Shown: piece after piece, positions 1-8,724 of the stretch
How the letters are laid out: the number at the start of each line of letters is the position of its first letter
How positions within the stretch are numbered: the first letter of the stretch is position 1
Assembly: GCA_030651965.1 (NCBI GenBank)
Contig: JAUSBQ010000202.1
Coordinates: forward strand, 1 to 36,452
DNA: 36,452 nucleotides
DNA from: Pseudolabrys sp.
GTDB taxonomy: Bacteria > Pseudomonadota > Alphaproteobacteria > Rhizobiales > Xanthobacteraceae
Direction: 5' to 3'
Program-made: the position numbers and the translations under genes
Notes under the pieces: generated by a model
Database searches by the model: none
Seen by the model: the letters and a program-made list of their open reading frames with translations, nothing else
Told to the model about the DNA's origin: nothing

Positions 1-29
1 CGACTTTCTTTTCTTAAAACAAGACGTCG

Positions 30-52
30 ATGGCCGGGTCAAGCCCGGCCAT
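30..52. repeat. Short perfect intergenic palindrome
   Basis: Two 9-bp arms, ATGGCCGGG (30-38) and CCCGGCCAT (44-52), are perfectly complementary around a 5-nt loop. The palindrome lies just downstream of the PAP2 phosphatase gene, which is on the minus strand. There is no T-run next to the stem, so it fits the short palindromic intergenic repeats seen elsewhere in this window better than a classical terminator. Confidence 0.6.
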
Positions 53-77
53 GACAGCTTTGAATGTCGCGGCGATT

Positions 78-857
78 TTATTTTGGCGTGGTGCTTTTGC
101 CGCCGCCGAACAGGCGGACAATGAAATTGTGCCCCGGCATCGCGGCGCGCTCGATCGCGCGCTCGGCGCCTTCATCGGTCAATCGCGTGCGCGGCCACCG
201 ATAGATCAGCCCGTGCATCAGCCAGATGATCAGGAAGGTGAACACGCCGGCGAAGATGACGTCGCTGACGAAATGCCCGCCGGCCATCACCCGCATCACC
301 GCCATGGCGGTGCCAAGCGCCAAAGCCGAACCGACAGCGACGGCGCGCCAGGGCGGCGGCGCCAGCACCGCCGGCGCAATGGTCCAGAACGCGCCGGAGA
401 CGTCACCGGACACGAACGAGCAATTGTTCGGGCAATCGCCCCGCGTGCTCCACCACGGAACGAATTTTTCAGGGCCGCCGAGTTGCTGCACATCGATCGG
501 CCGCGACCGGCCCCAATGATCCTTCAGCACGACGTTGACGAGCAACCCCGGGCCCAGCGCCATCGTCGCGACCAGGAACAGAATCGCGCGGCCGGAGATC
601 AACAGCTTGCGGCGCGGCAGGAGGAGCTTCCAGGCGAGCGCCACCAGCACCGCCGTGATCAGCAAGGTGCTGATCCACAGCCCGGCATCGCGCGCGAACA
701 TCAACGGCGGATAAATGCGCCAGGCGAAATTATTGTTGCCGTCGCTGAAGCCGTGAAAGTAACGCGAGACCCGCAGATCGAGGTCCGGATAGAGTCCGAA
801 CAGCAGACCGGTGACGACGGCGATGCCAAGCGCGATCAAAAGCCCGGTACGGTTCAT
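78..857 (-). CDS. PAP2-family membrane phosphatase
   Basis: A 259-residue protein with several hydrophobic segments (about residues 5-22, 60-80, 90-111, 155-190, 200-216). It carries the three-part PAP2 signature: K112-x6-RP (KDHWGRSRP), SFVSGD at 147-152, and R189-x5-H195-x3-D199. The middle motif ends in Asp where many PAP2 enzymes have PSGH, so the usual His is not at that place. The family removes phosphate from lipid phosphates such as phosphatidate, phosphatidylglycerophosphate, undecaprenyl-PP or lipid A at the membrane, with the active site normally on the periplasmic side. The exact lipid cannot be read from sequence. ATG start at 857. It lies 81 nt downstream of the next minus-strand gene, so co-transcription is possible. 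Confidence 0.85.
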   Translation of the reverse strand: MNRTGLLIALGIAVVTGLLFGLYPDLDLRVSRYFHGFSDGNNNFAWRIYPPLMFARDAGLWISTLLITAVLVALAWKLLLPRRKLLISGRAILFLVATMALGPGLLVNVVLKDHWGRSRPIDVQQLGGPEKFVPWWSTRGDCPNNCSFVSGDVSGAFWTIAPAVLAPPPWRAVAVGSALALGTAMAVMRVMAGGHFVSDVIFAGVFTFLIIWLMHGLIYRWPRTRLTDEGAERAIERAAMPGHNFIVRLFGGGKSTTPK

Positions 858-938
858 GCTTGTCCCTTGCAGATGCGCGGGTCTAGCCGACAGCGGTCAA
901 AATGGAAAGACAGGGGCGCGCAGGCGCGGCGATTTGAC

Positions 939-1397
939 TTAAGCGGCGCGCGGCTCGCGCCAGCGTCCGGCCTTGCGGCCGGCAATCACCCAGTAAACCA
1001 GCCCGAACACCGCACCCGCGGCCGCGGTGATTTCCAGCTCGCGCGACACCAGCGGCGGCGGCCTGTCGATGGATTCTTCATACGATGCCGGCGCCTGCCC
1101 GCTGCCGTAATAGGCCAGCAGCAGCATGACGGCGCCGCCGGCCGCGTTGGCGAGTAGCGAGCGGATCTTGAAGGCTTCGGCCAGCGCGATCAGAATTATC
1201 AGCGGCAGCAATCCGGCCGCGCCGGTCGCGGTGGCGCCGAAGAAGGCCGTGCCCCAGAACACAACGCGCTCGCCCACGTCGCCGCTGGCGCTGGCCCATT
1301 GCGGCCCGAGCACGCCGAGCGCGATGGCAATGCCGCTGGCGAGGCTCGCCACCATGACGGCGAAGATGATGACAAAGATACGGCCGATGAGGGACAT
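939..1397 (-). CDS. Hypothetical membrane protein, four predicted TM segments
   Basis: A 152-residue protein beginning with a hydrophobic segment (residues 5-30). Three more follow at about 45-72, 80-97 and 123-140, and the C-terminus is short and basic (RKAGRWREPRAA). I recognise no catalytic motif and no named family. GC-rich codon use matches the surrounding chromosome. ATG start at 1397. It sits upstream of the PAP2 gene on the same strand and could be co-transcribed with it, which would place it with cell-envelope functions, but that is inference only. Confidence 0.7.
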   Translation of the reverse strand: MSLIGRIFVIIFAVMVASLASGIAIALGVLGPQWASASGDVGERVVFWGTAFFGATATGAAGLLPLIILIALAEAFKIRSLLANAAGGAVMLLLAYYGSGQAPASYEESIDRPPPLVSRELEITAAAGAVFGLVYWVIAGRKAGRWREPRAA

Positions 1398-1413
1398 TGA
1401 GGCCTCAACTTTT

Positions 1414-1538
1414 CCCGGGCGCGACGCCGCACGAAGTGCTGCGTCGCAGACCCGGGATCGTTACGGGTTCAGGGGTTGGAACGGCCCCGGATCTGCGGCG
1501 CAGCACTTCGCTTCGCTCATGCTGCACCGCGTCCGGGG
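1414..1538. repeat. Inverted palindromic repeat pair
   Basis: Two related GC-rich units face each other. Bases 1431-1456 (beginning CGAAGTGCTGCG and ending CCCGGG) are nearly the reverse complement of bases 1485-1511 (beginning CCCCGGATCTG and ending GCACTTCG). Each outer end carries a CCCGGG or CCGGGG core. This is typical of the dispersed palindromic repeats of Bradyrhizobium-like genomes. It fills the gap between rlmN and the membrane-protein gene downstream and holds no coding frame of its own. Confidence 0.7.
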
Positions 1539-1544
1539 AAAGGA

Positions 1545-2777
1545 TCAATCCGTCATTGCCATGGCGCGCAGCGCCAGGCGTTCGCGCGCGGTCATCTTCT
1601 CGGTCGCGCTCTTGAGTTGGCCGCAGGCGGCGAAGATGTCGCGGCCGCGCGGCGTGCGCACCGGCGAGGCATAGCCGGCGTCGAACACGACCTGCGAGAA
1701 TTTCTCGATCTGATCCCAGTCCGAGCATTCATACTTCGTGCCGGGCCACGGATTGAACGGGATGAGATTGATCTTGGCCGGAATGCCCTTGAGCAAGCGC
1801 ACTAGCGCCTTGGCGTCTTCGATGGAGTCGTTGACGTCCTTGAGCATCACATATTCGAAGGTGATGCGCTTGGCGTTCGACGCGCCGGGATAATTGCGGC
1901 AGGCTTCCATCAATTGCGCGATCGGATATTTGCGGTTGAGCGGCACCAACTCGTTGCGCAATTCATCGCGCACCGCATGCAGCGAGATCGCCAGCATGCA
2001 GCCAATCTCCGTGCCGGCGCGCTCGATGTTCGGCACCACGCCGGAAGTCGACAGCGTGATGCGCCGCTTGGAAATGCCGAGGCCTTCGCCGTCCGCCATG
2101 ATCAAGATCGCGTCGCGCACCGCGTCGAAATTGTACAACGGCTCGCCCATGCCCATCATCACGATGTTGGTGACGCAGCGCTCACCGGTCGGGATCACGC
2201 CGTCGGTCGGCCGCGTGCCGCCCGGCCAATCGCCGAGACGATCGCGCGCCGCCAGCACCTGACCGGCGATTTCGCCGGCGGTGAGATTGCGCACCAGACG
2301 CTGCGTGCCGGTGTGGCAGAACGTGCAGGTCAGCGTGCAGCCGACCTGGCTGGAAACGCACAACGTGCCGCGCTCGGTGTCGGGAATGTAGACGCACTCG
2401 ACATCGTGCGGCAGCTTTGAGTCCGGATCGCCCGGCAGCCGCAGCAGCCATTTGCGCGTGCCGTCGACCGACACCTGCTCGGCCACTACTTCCGGCCGCG
2501 CCACGGTGTAGCGTTCGGCCAAAGCCGCGCGCAGCTCCTTCGACATCGTCGTCATGCCGTCGAAGTCCGTGAAGCCGCGGTAATAGATCCAGTGCCAAAG
2601 CTGCTGCACGCGCATCTTGCGCTGCGCCGCCGGCACGCCGACTTCGCCCAGCACATCGGCGAGCTCGCTGCGCGACAGCCCGACCAGCGACGGCTTTGCC
2701 GGCGCGACATAGGCCTCGAGCGGGGCTTTCTCGACGAAAGGCGTGGGGGCCGACGCGGTTTCTACTCGACTGATCAT
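1545..2777 (-). CDS. rlmN: 23S rRNA (adenine2503-C2)/tRNA (adenine37-C2)-methyltransferase RlmN
   Basis: A 410-residue radical-SAM methyltransferase that methylates C2 of A2503 in 23S rRNA and A37 of some tRNAs, which affects translational fidelity. The radical-SAM cluster motif is visible as C-x3-C-x2-C (CTLTCTFC). The GMGEPLYN motif and the C-terminal methyl-carrying cysteine region ([10 protein letters not shown]) are both present. The length is slightly above the usual 370-400, with an extra ~30 residues at the N-terminus. ATG start at 2777. The gene is on the same strand as the IalB-family gene upstream (62 nt gap) and ends next to the inverted repeat at 1414-1538. Confidence 0.97.
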   Translation of the reverse strand: MISRVETASAPTPFVEKAPLEAYVAPAKPSLVGLSRSELADVLGEVGVPAAQRKMRVQQLWHWIYYRGFTDFDGMTTMSKELRAALAERYTVARPEVVAEQVSVDGTRKWLLRLPGDPDSKLPHDVECVYIPDTERGTLCVSSQVGCTLTCTFCHTGTQRLVRNLTAGEIAGQVLAARDRLGDWPGGTRPTDGVIPTGERCVTNIVMMGMGEPLYNFDAVRDAILIMADGEGLGISKRRITLSTSGVVPNIERAGTEIGCMLAISLHAVRDELRNELVPLNRKYPIAQLMEACRNYPGASNAKRITFEYVMLKDVNDSIEDAKALVRLLKGIPAKINLIPFNPWPGTKYECSDWDQIEKFSQVVFDAGYASPVRTPRGRDIFAACGQLKSATEKMTARERLALRAMAMTD

Positions 2778-2839
2778 CGGCTCGGGTCATCATGGCCGCG
2801 CGGCGCGCGGCTCTCACGGCAATATAGGGTGCCGGCGCC

Positions 2840-3397
2840 CTACTTACACTCCGCCGCGACCTTGTCGAGCGCCTCGGCAATGCCTCTGAGCGAATAGGTG
2901 TCGGTGGTCTTGGTGCCGCGCGACGACTCGGATTTGACCACCAGGTCGGCGCCCTTGCGCATGGCTTCCACCATCTGCGTTTCCTCGGCGGCATTCTTGA
3001 CCCAGGCGCCGTCGTTCTGGGTGTACATGACGTAGGTGGCGGAACCGACGGTGGCGTTGGCGTCGTGGCTGGGCTTCTGCGGATAGCCGACGATAACCGA
3101 GACCTCGTTCTTCACCTTTTCGGCCGGCCGCGTCGAGATGAAGGCATAGGACGCATCGCGGTTGCGGCCGGCGGGCTCCGTCGTGGCCGAAGTCGGCTTG
3201 GACAGCGCGAAGCAGACCTTCTTGCCGCCGGGGCTGGCCGTATAGGCGCCCCAGTCGCCGAACTGGCCGAGCAGCACGGCCTGGTCGCTTGGGTTTGTCG
3301 ATTTCGGCTGGGCGGTGGCGACGCCCGGAATCAACACCAGAGCAATGGCAGCGCTGAACAAGGCAAGTGCGGGGCAGTGGCAATTCTGTTTCTTCAT
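2840..3397 (-). CDS. Invasion-associated locus B (IalB) family periplasmic protein
   Basis: A 185-residue exported protein. A basic N-terminus and a hydrophobic stretch (about residues 10-28) ending VATAQ form a signal peptide with a likely cut after ATA. The body shows IalB-family features: an early FGDWGAYT segment, a single central Cys (KKVCFALSKP), the VSVIVGYP strand and a C-terminal SLRGIAEALDKVAAECK with a second Cys. IalB was named from Bartonella, where it aids erythrocyte invasion. In free-living Hyphomicrobiales the family is widespread and its role unknown, so the name does not imply virulence. ATG start at 3397, reading away from the quinone oxidoreductase gene. Confidence 0.88.
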   Translation of the reverse strand: MKKQNCHCPALALFSAAIALVLIPGVATAQPKSTNPSDQAVLLGQFGDWGAYTASPGGKKVCFALSKPTSATTEPAGRNRDASYAFISTRPAEKVKNEVSVIVGYPQKPSHDANATVGSATYVMYTQNDGAWVKNAAEETQMVEAMRKGADLVVKSESSRGTKTTDTYSLRGIAEALDKVAAECK

Positions 3398-3446
3398 CGG
3401 GCCCTACCGGCTGTCGTGAGCGACGCAATTACGTCAGGGAATCGCT

Positions 3447-3473
3447 GATATTAGCCCCTTATGGGTCAATATC
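3447..3473. promoter_or_regulatory. Imperfect palindrome between divergent genes
   Basis: GATATT (3447-3452), two unpaired bases, CCC, a five-base centre, GGG, two unpaired bases and AATATC (3468-3473) form a symmetric 27-bp site centred on 3460. It lies between the IalB-family gene and the quinone oxidoreductase gene, which diverge from here. A dimeric repressor or activator site is plausible, but no regulator gene is adjacent. Confidence 0.35.
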
Positions 3474-3639
3474 GGCAATGTGAAGGCAGGCGAAACCTCA
3501 CCCGCCCCGCAGGATAGCCGCAAAAAGTTAATGGCCAAAACCAGAGGTCCACGCCGCGATGACGCCCATCCAATGACGGCCTATGCCGTGCTACAAATAT
3601 TGTCCCGCACGCAATGACCCGGACCCCAAAGAAAGCCTC

Positions 3640-4614
3640 ATGAAAGCCCTGCTCTGCACCCATTACGGCACGCCCGACGATCTCACTCTGGCCGACATCC
3701 CCGAGCCGACGCCCGCCGCCGGCGAGGCCGTGGTGCGCATCGAGGCGGCAGCGCTGAATTTCTTCGACACGCTGATCATTGCCGGCAAGTACCAGACCAA
3801 GCCGGCGTTCCCGTTTTCGCCCTCGGCGGAGTTCGCCGGCGTCGTCGAGAGCGTCGCGCCCGACGTCACCGAGTTGAAGGCCGGCGACCGCGTCGTCGGC
3901 ATGAACGGCTACGGCGCCGCCCGCGAGATGATCGCCCTGCCCGTCGCCAAGCTGGTCAAAATCCCGGACGGCCTCGATGCCAACCGCGCCGCCGGTGTGT
4001 CGGTGACCTATGGAACCACGCTGCATGCCCTCAAGGACCGCGCCAGGCTGAAAGCCGGCGAGACCTTGGCCGTGCTCGGCGCTTCCGGCGGCACCGGACT
4101 GGCGGCGATCGAGCTCGGCAAGATCATGGGCGCGCGCGTCATCGCCTGCGCCTCGTCGGCCGACAAAATCGCCTTTTGCCGGAAGCATGGCGCCGACGAG
4201 GGCATCGACTACGCGGCCGAGGATTTGAAGGACGCGCTGCGGCGGCTCACCGACGGCCGCGGCGCCGATGTGATCTACGACCCGGTCGGCGGCGCTTACA
4301 CCGAGCAGGCTTTGCGTTCGATCGCCTGGGAGGGACGCTTTCTGGTCGTCGGCTTTGCCGCCGGCGATATTCCCAAGCTGCCGCTCAATCTGGTGCTGTT
4401 GAAGAGCTGCGACGTGCTCGGCGTGTTCTGGGGCGCGTGGACGGCGCGCGATCCGGAAGGCCATCGCGCCAATACCGCGCAGCTCTTGAACTGGGCGCTG
4501 GAAGACAAATTGTCGTCACATATCCACGCGGTCTATCCGCTGGCCGACGCCGCTGCCGCGCTCAAGGCCATCGCCTCCCGCGAGGTGATGGGCAAGGTAA
4601 TTTTGCGGCCTTAG
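3640..4614 (+). CDS. NADPH:quinone oxidoreductase, zinc-independent MDR family
   Basis: A 324-residue medium-chain dehydrogenase/reductase of the quinone oxidoreductase (QOR) branch, expected to pass electrons from NADPH to quinones or enones in the cytosol. The GroES-like N-terminal half contains ALNFFDTLIIAGKYQ and FPFSPSAEFAGVV. The nucleotide-binding motif GASGGTG is at residues 147-153, followed by GADVIYDPVGG. The catalytic-zinc ligands of alcohol dehydrogenases are absent, as expected for QOR. An in-frame ATG lies 57 nt upstream (3583), but alignment to the family starts at MKALLCTHYG (3640), so I chose that start. The stop overlaps by four bases, tail to tail, with the DUF1232 gene. 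Confidence 0.92.
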   Translation: MKALLCTHYGTPDDLTLADIPEPTPAAGEAVVRIEAAALNFFDTLIIAGKYQTKPAFPFSPSAEFAGVVESVAPDVTELKAGDRVVGMNGYGAAREMIALPVAKLVKIPDGLDANRAAGVSVTYGTTLHALKDRARLKAGETLAVLGASGGTGLAAIELGKIMGARVIACASSADKIAFCRKHGADEGIDYAAEDLKDALRRLTDGRGADVIYDPVGGAYTEQALRSIAWEGRFLVVGFAAGDIPKLPLNLVLLKSCDVLGVFWGAWTARDPEGHRANTAQLLNWALEDKLSSHIHAVYPLADAAAALKAIASREVMGKVILRP

Positions 4615-4955
4615 AGGCGGGCCAAGGCGTCGCGCGCCGCGTCGCGGTGTCGCGGCTGCATATGGCTCGCCACCAGCTTGATCGCGGCGGCGAGCACAGC
4701 CGCATCGTCGGTGAAGCCGAGCACCGGCATGATGTCCGGCATCACGTCCAGCGGCAGCACGAAATAGGCCAGCGCGCCGATCAAAGTGCCCTTCACCTTC
4801 AGCGGGGTGTCGCGATCGAAAGCGCAGTAGTAAGCGGCGAGCAGGTCCTCGGCGAACGGAACGCGCGCAGCGACGCGGCGCGCCTTGCGCCAGACTGTGC
4901 GCCGCAACGAAGAGTCGCTGTCGTCCTGTTCGAATGCCGATTGTGCGTGCGTCAT
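4611..4955 (-). CDS. YkvA family (DUF1232) protein
   Basis: About 114 residues from the ATG at 4955. A TTG-type extension to 5006 is possible but less likely. It carries the DUF1232 core LPLDVMPDIMPVLGFTDDAAVL, a short amphipathic/hydrophobic hairpin that gives the family its signature, preceded by a basic helix. The biochemical role of the family is unknown; members are small and thought to be membrane-associated. The gene converges on the quinone oxidoreductase gene with a 4-bp overlap of stop codons. Upstream of its start is the palindromic repeat at 5002-5088. Confidence 0.85.
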   Translation of the reverse strand: MTHAQSAFEQDDSDSSLRRTVWRKARRVAARVPFAEDLLAAYYCAFDRDTPLKVKGTLIGALAYFVLPLDVMPDIMPVLGFTDDAAVLAAAIKLVASHMQPRHRDAARDALARL

Positions 4956-5001
4956 GGGCTTAATTTGGGGACCGTTTTGGCCAGTGCAAGACTGCTTCAA
5001 C

Positions 5002-5088
5002 CTCATCCTGAGGAGCCGCGCGCAGCGCGGCGTCTCGAAGGATGGGCCACATGGTTCGAGACGCGCCTGCGGCGCTCCTCACCATGAG
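5002..5088. repeat. Dispersed palindromic repeat (CCTCATCCTGAGGAGC type)
   Basis: The outer arms CTCATCCTGAGGAGC (5002-5016) and GCTCCTCACCATGAG (5074-5088) pair with two mismatches. The inner arms GTCTCGAA (5032-5039) and TTCGAGAC (5055-5062) pair perfectly. The whole unit folds into one long hairpin. This sequence type is common between genes in Bradyrhizobium-like genomes. It lies between the start of the DUF1232 gene and the end of phhB. Confidence 0.8.
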
Positions 5089-5097
5089 GGTTGAGGG

Positions 5098-5403
5098 TTA
5101 GCGCGCGATTCTGTCCATTGCCTCGGCCAGCGTGATGTCGAGGTCGGTGACGCCGTCGGCGTCATGGGTCGATAAAGTCACCTCGACGGTCTTGTAGACG
5201 TTGAACCACTCCGGATGGTGATCCATTTTCTCCGCCACCAGCGCGGCGCGGGTCATGAACCCGAAGGCCTGGTTGAAGTCCTTGAATACGAACTTCCTGG
5301 CGATGGCGTCGCGGCCGGAGACCTCCGACCAGCCCGGCAATTTGGCCAGCGCGGTCTTGCGGGCGTCGGCGGTCAGTTTCCGCGGCCGGGCATTTTGCGC
5401 CAT
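5098..5403 (-). CDS. phhB: 4a-hydroxytetrahydrobiopterin dehydratase
   Basis: A 101-residue pterin-4a-carbinolamine dehydratase, the usual length for the family. It dehydrates 4a-hydroxytetrahydrobiopterin, recycling the pterin cofactor of phenylalanine hydroxylase; related proteins also act in molybdopterin or regulatory roles. The active-site signature [13 protein letters not shown] is intact, followed by [21 protein letters not shown]. The start is ATG at 5403. No phhA lies next to it in this window. It is divergent from the membrane protease gene (93 nt between starts). Confidence 0.93.
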   Translation of the reverse strand: MAQNARPRKLTADARKTALAKLPGWSEVSGRDAIARKFVFKDFNQAFGFMTRAALVAEKMDHHPEWFNVYKTVEVTLSTHDADGVTDLDITLAEAMDRIAR

Positions 5404-5496
5404 GTCACGATCCTCCCAGGGTGAACGTGCGACCCTCGCAAAGGGTTCGTACCGATACTACCTTTCTAGGGGCGTCTTCGACCATATGAGGCTGGC

Positions 5497-6612
5497 ATGT
5501 CCTGGTCACTGAATATCGGCACCGTTGCGGGCACGATCGTGCGCGTGCATCTGACCTTTCTGCTGTTCCTCGGCTGGATTTTCGCCGCCAGCTACGCATC
5601 CAGCGGCGCGGCCGCCGCGTGGGACACCCTGCTTTTCATCGTGCTGCTGTTTCTGTGCGTGCTGCTGCATGAATTCGGCCACATCTTCACCGCCCGCGCC
5701 TTCGGCGTGACCACGCCTTACGTCACGTTGCTGCCGATCGGCGGCGTCGCCCAGCTCGAGCGCATTCCGGAACAGCCGGGCCAGGAATTCCTCATCGCCA
5801 TCGCCGGACCTCTGGTGAACGTCGCGATCGCGTTTCTGCTCGTTCTGTTCGCCGGCGCGCAGTTGAACGCCGGCGCCAGCGCCGTCGACAACACCCAGAT
5901 CGCCATGGTCGATCGCCTCGCCGCGGTGAACCTGTTCATCGCGCTGTTCAACATGATACCGGCTTTCCCGATGGACGGCGGGCGCGTGCTGCGCGCCGCG
6001 CTGGCCTCCAAGCTCGGCTATGTGCGCGCCACCGAGATCGCCGCGTCGATCGGCCAGTTCGTCGCCTTCGCGCTCGGCTTCATCGGGCTTCTGTTCAACC
6101 CGATCCTGATCTTCATCGCTATCTTCGTCTATCTCGCCGCCTCGTCGGAGGCGCATATGGTTGCCTTGCGCGCGGTGTCGCGCGGCGTGCCGGTCAGCCA
6201 CGCCATGATGACCCAGTTCGCAACGCTGATGCCGGATGCTCATGTCGAGGAGGCGGTGCAAACTTTGCTCGCCACCAGCCAGGGCGAATTCCCGGTCGTC
6301 GACGGCGCCGGCAAGCCGGTCGGCCTGTTGGGGCGCGCCGACATCATCAAGGCGATCAAGACCCTCGGGCCCGACGCTCGCGTCGCCGACGCGATGGCCG
6401 CCGAACTGCCGACCATCGGCCATCGTCGTTCGCTGGAGGACGCTTTCAAGCTGTTGCAGGAAAAGCAGGCCCCCGCCGTCGGCATTACCGACGCCAGCGG
6501 CGCGCTGGTCGGGCTGGTGACCTCGGAAACCATCGCCGAAATGGTGATGTTGCAGAACGCGCTGCCGCCCGGCGGCAGGATCGGACCCTGGAGCCGGCCG
6601 GCGGGCGCGTAA
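5497..6612 (+). CDS. Site-2 protease family (M50) metalloprotease with CBS domains
   Basis: A 371-residue polytopic membrane zinc protease. The zinc motif HEFGH is at residues 58-62 within a hydrophobic segment. The second metal motif, NMIPAFPMDGGRVLRA, supplies Asp160. Transmembrane segments are visible at about 18-32, 44-66, 99-121, 140-156 and 185-216. After about residue 228 comes a soluble part with two CBS repeats (DAHVEEAVQTLLATSQGEFPVVD and ITDASGALVGLVTSE regions), which in this subfamily bind adenine nucleotides and may tune activity. The family cuts substrates inside the membrane; the substrate here is unknown. The start at 5497 has GAGG six bases upstream. Confidence 0.93.
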   Translation: MSWSLNIGTVAGTIVRVHLTFLLFLGWIFAASYASSGAAAAWDTLLFIVLLFLCVLLHEFGHIFTARAFGVTTPYVTLLPIGGVAQLERIPEQPGQEFLIAIAGPLVNVAIAFLLVLFAGAQLNAGASAVDNTQIAMVDRLAAVNLFIALFNMIPAFPMDGGRVLRAALASKLGYVRATEIAASIGQFVAFALGFIGLLFNPILIFIAIFVYLAASSEAHMVALRAVSRGVPVSHAMMTQFATLMPDAHVEEAVQTLLATSQGEFPVVDGAGKPVGLLGRADIIKAIKTLGPDARVADAMAAELPTIGHRRSLEDAFKLLQEKQAPAVGITDASGALVGLVTSETIAEMVMLQNALPPGGRIGPWSRPAGA

Positions 6613-6683
6613 AACGCCTCAGAAATCGGCAGAATCGGCCATTTATCGGCTTAACTGCGTTGCCGACATGCGCTATAGGGCGG

Positions 6684-6711
6684 TTGCTTCGCGCCGTTTC
6701 GTGACTATATT
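6684..6711 (+). promoter_or_regulatory. Possible sigma-70 promoter for typA
   Basis: TTGCTT (6684-6689) and TATATT (6706-6711) are 16 bases apart, upstream of the structured leader. Both match the housekeeping consensus only partly, and other choices exist. If correct, the typA mRNA would begin near 6718 and include the hairpins at 6733-6815. Confidence 0.3.
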
Positions 6712-6732
6712 GCGCCGCAATAGCGTCGCGTC

Positions 6733-6815
6733 GCGGGTCCCACAGGATTGCCCTCCGGCAATCCTGTCGCTTTTTGGGAACGGGCTTTGTTCGGAAGCCC
6801 TATGTGGACCCCCGC
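6733..6815 (+). promoter_or_regulatory. Structured leader of typA: closing stem plus two hairpins
   Basis: Hairpin 1 is an 11-bp perfect stem, ACAGGATTGCC (6742-6752) with GGCAATCCTGT (6757-6767), with a 4-nt loop and followed three bases later by TTTTT (6771-6775). Hairpin 2 pairs GGGCTT (6782-6787) with AAGCCC (6795-6800). An outer stem pairs GGGTCC (6735-6740) with GGACCC (6806-6811) and extends with GCG/CGC. Together they form a three-way junction ending 20 bases before the typA start. Hairpin 1 with its T-run resembles an intrinsic terminator, so attenuation in the leader is possible. No known riboswitch class is recognised. Confidence 0.55.
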
Positions 6816-6835
6816 TTTCGTTTTGGAACCTGACT

Positions 6836-8662
6836 ATGGATATGCGCAACATCGCCATCATCGCGCACGTCGATCATGGCAAAACTACTCTGGTCGACAA
6901 GCTGCTGCAGCAGTCCGGCGTCTACCGCGCCAATGAGCGCCAGGTCGAGCGCGCCATGGACTCCAACGATCTCGAGCGCGAGCGTGGCATCACCATTCTG
7001 GCCAAGGCCGCCTCGGTCGAATGGAAGGGCACCCGCATCAATATCGTCGATACGCCGGGCCATGCCGATTTCGGCGGCGAAGTCGAACGCATCCTCAACA
7101 TGGTCGATGGCGCGCTGGTCCTGGTGGACGCCGCCGAAGGTCCGCTGCCGCAGACCAAGTTCGTGGTCTCCAAGGCGCTGAAGATGGGGCTCAAGCCCAT
7201 CGTCGTCATCAACAAGGTCTACCTCCCCGACGCGCGCGCCACCGAAGTGCTCAACGAAGTATTCGACCTGTTCGCGGCGCTCGACGCCACCGACGACCAA
7301 CTCGATTTCCCGATTCTCTACGGCTCGGCCAAGCTTGGCTATATGTCGACCTCGCTCGAAGGATCGAAGGAAGACGGCATGACGCCGCTGTTCGACCTCG
7401 TGCTCAAGCACGTCAAGGCGCCGGCCGTCGATACCGGTCCGTTCCGCATGCTCGGCACTATTATCGAAGCCAACCCTTACCTCGGCCGCATGATTACCGG
7501 CCGCATCACCTCGGGTTCGGTCAAGCCGAACCAGATGGTCAAAGTGCTCGACCGCGACGGCAAGCCGATCGAATCCGGCCGCATCACCAAGGTGCTGGCG
7601 TTCCGCGGTCTTGAGCGCGTGCCGCTCGACGAGGCCGAAGCCGGCGACATCGTCGCGCTGGCCGGCCTGCCCAATGCCACCGTCGCCCACACCATCTGCG
7701 ACCCGTCGGTGGAAATGCCGATCCCGGCGCAGCCGATCGACCCACCGACTTTGTCGATGACCTTCCGCGTCAACGATTCGCCGCTCGCCGGCACCGAAGG
7801 CACCAAGGTCACCGGCCGCATGATCCGCGACCGCCTGATGCGCGAGGCCGAAGGCAACGTGGCCTTGCGCGTGCGTGAAAGCGACGACAAGGACGCCATG
7901 GAAGTGTCCGGCCGCGGCGAATTGCAGCTCGGCATCCTGATCGAGACCATGCGCCGCGAAGGCTTCGAACTGTCGGTGTCGCGACCGAAAGTGCTGCTGC
8001 GCAAGAACGACAAGGACGAGCTTGAAGAGCCGATCGAGGAGGTCGTCATCGACGTCGACGAGCAGCATTCCGGCGTCGTCGTGCAGAAGATGTCCGAGCG
8101 CAAGGGCGAGATGATCGAGCTGCGCCCGTCCGGCGGCGGCCGCGTCCGCATGGTGTTCTACGCGCCGACGCGCGGCCTGATCGGCTACCAGGGCGAACTA
8201 CTCACCGACACGCGCGGCACCGCCATCATGAACCGGCTGTTTCACGCCTATGAACCGCACAAGGGCCCGATCCAGGGCCGCCGCAACGGCGTGCTGATCT
8301 CCAACGAAAAGGGTGAAGCCGTCGCCTACGCGCTGTGGAACCTGGAAGACCGCGGCCCGATGATGATCGAGCCGGGCTGGAAGGTTTACACCGGCATGAT
8401 CGTCGGCGAGCACACCCGCGACAACGACCTCGTCATCAACGTGCTCAAGGGCAAGCAGCTCACCAACATCCGCACCACGCAGAAGGACGAAGCCGTCCGC
8501 CTGACCCCGCCGATCCGCATGACGCTGGAAAAGGCGCTGGCCTATATCCAGGACGACGAGCTGGTCGAAGTCACGCCGACCTCGATCCGGCTGCGCAAGA
8601 AGCTGCTGGACGAAACCGACCGCAAGCGCTTCGACCGGTCCAAGGAAGCGCAGGTCGCTTAA
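6836..8662 (+). CDS. typA: Ribosome-associated translational GTPase TypA/BipA
   Basis: A 608-residue translational GTPase of the EF-G-like family that binds the 70S ribosome and helps 50S assembly and stress adaptation. G1 (AHVDHGKTT) and G3 ([12 protein letters not shown]) are intact, and the RGRGEL-like SGRGELQLG and RGLIGYQGE segments typical of TypA are present. The G4 motif reads N-K-V-Y-L-P-D-A (7211-7234) where the family has NKxD; the guanine-reading Asp is Tyr at residue 129. I chose the ATG at 6836 because homology begins at MDMRNIAII. An in-frame upstream extension to 6668 would translate the structured leader and is rejected. A strong terminator follows at 8725. Confidence 0.95.
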   Translation: MDMRNIAIIAHVDHGKTTLVDKLLQQSGVYRANERQVERAMDSNDLERERGITILAKAASVEWKGTRINIVDTPGHADFGGEVERILNMVDGALVLVDAAEGPLPQTKFVVSKALKMGLKPIVVINKVYLPDARATEVLNEVFDLFAALDATDDQLDFPILYGSAKLGYMSTSLEGSKEDGMTPLFDLVLKHVKAPAVDTGPFRMLGTIIEANPYLGRMITGRITSGSVKPNQMVKVLDRDGKPIESGRITKVLAFRGLERVPLDEAEAGDIVALAGLPNATVAHTICDPSVEMPIPAQPIDPPTLSMTFRVNDSPLAGTEGTKVTGRMIRDRLMREAEGNVALRVRESDDKDAMEVSGRGELQLGILIETMRREGFELSVSRPKVLLRKNDKDELEEPIEEVVIDVDEQHSGVVVQKMSERKGEMIELRPSGGGRVRMVFYAPTRGLIGYQGELLTDTRGTAIMNRLFHAYEPHKGPIQGRRNGVLISNEKGEAVAYALWNLEDRGPMMIEPGWKVYTGMIVGEHTRDNDLVINVLKGKQLTNIRTTQKDEAVRLTPPIRMTLEKALAYIQDDELVEVTPTSIRLRKKLLDETDRKRFDRSKEAQVA

Positions 8663-8724
8663 CGTCTGCGCCGGTGTTGTGTCCCAATATGTGACGCAAT
8701 GCGCCTACGGCGAATCAGGGACTT

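Noticed and set aside
30-1157. Long plus-strand frame opposite the PAP2 phosphatase and membrane-protein genes
   Set aside because: Composition is Arg/Gln/His-rich, typical of an antisense frame in GC-rich DNA; the minus strand carries recognisable families.
6668-6835. N-terminal extension of TypA
   Set aside because: It would translate the structured leader; homology to TypA begins at 6836 and the extension has no family similarity.
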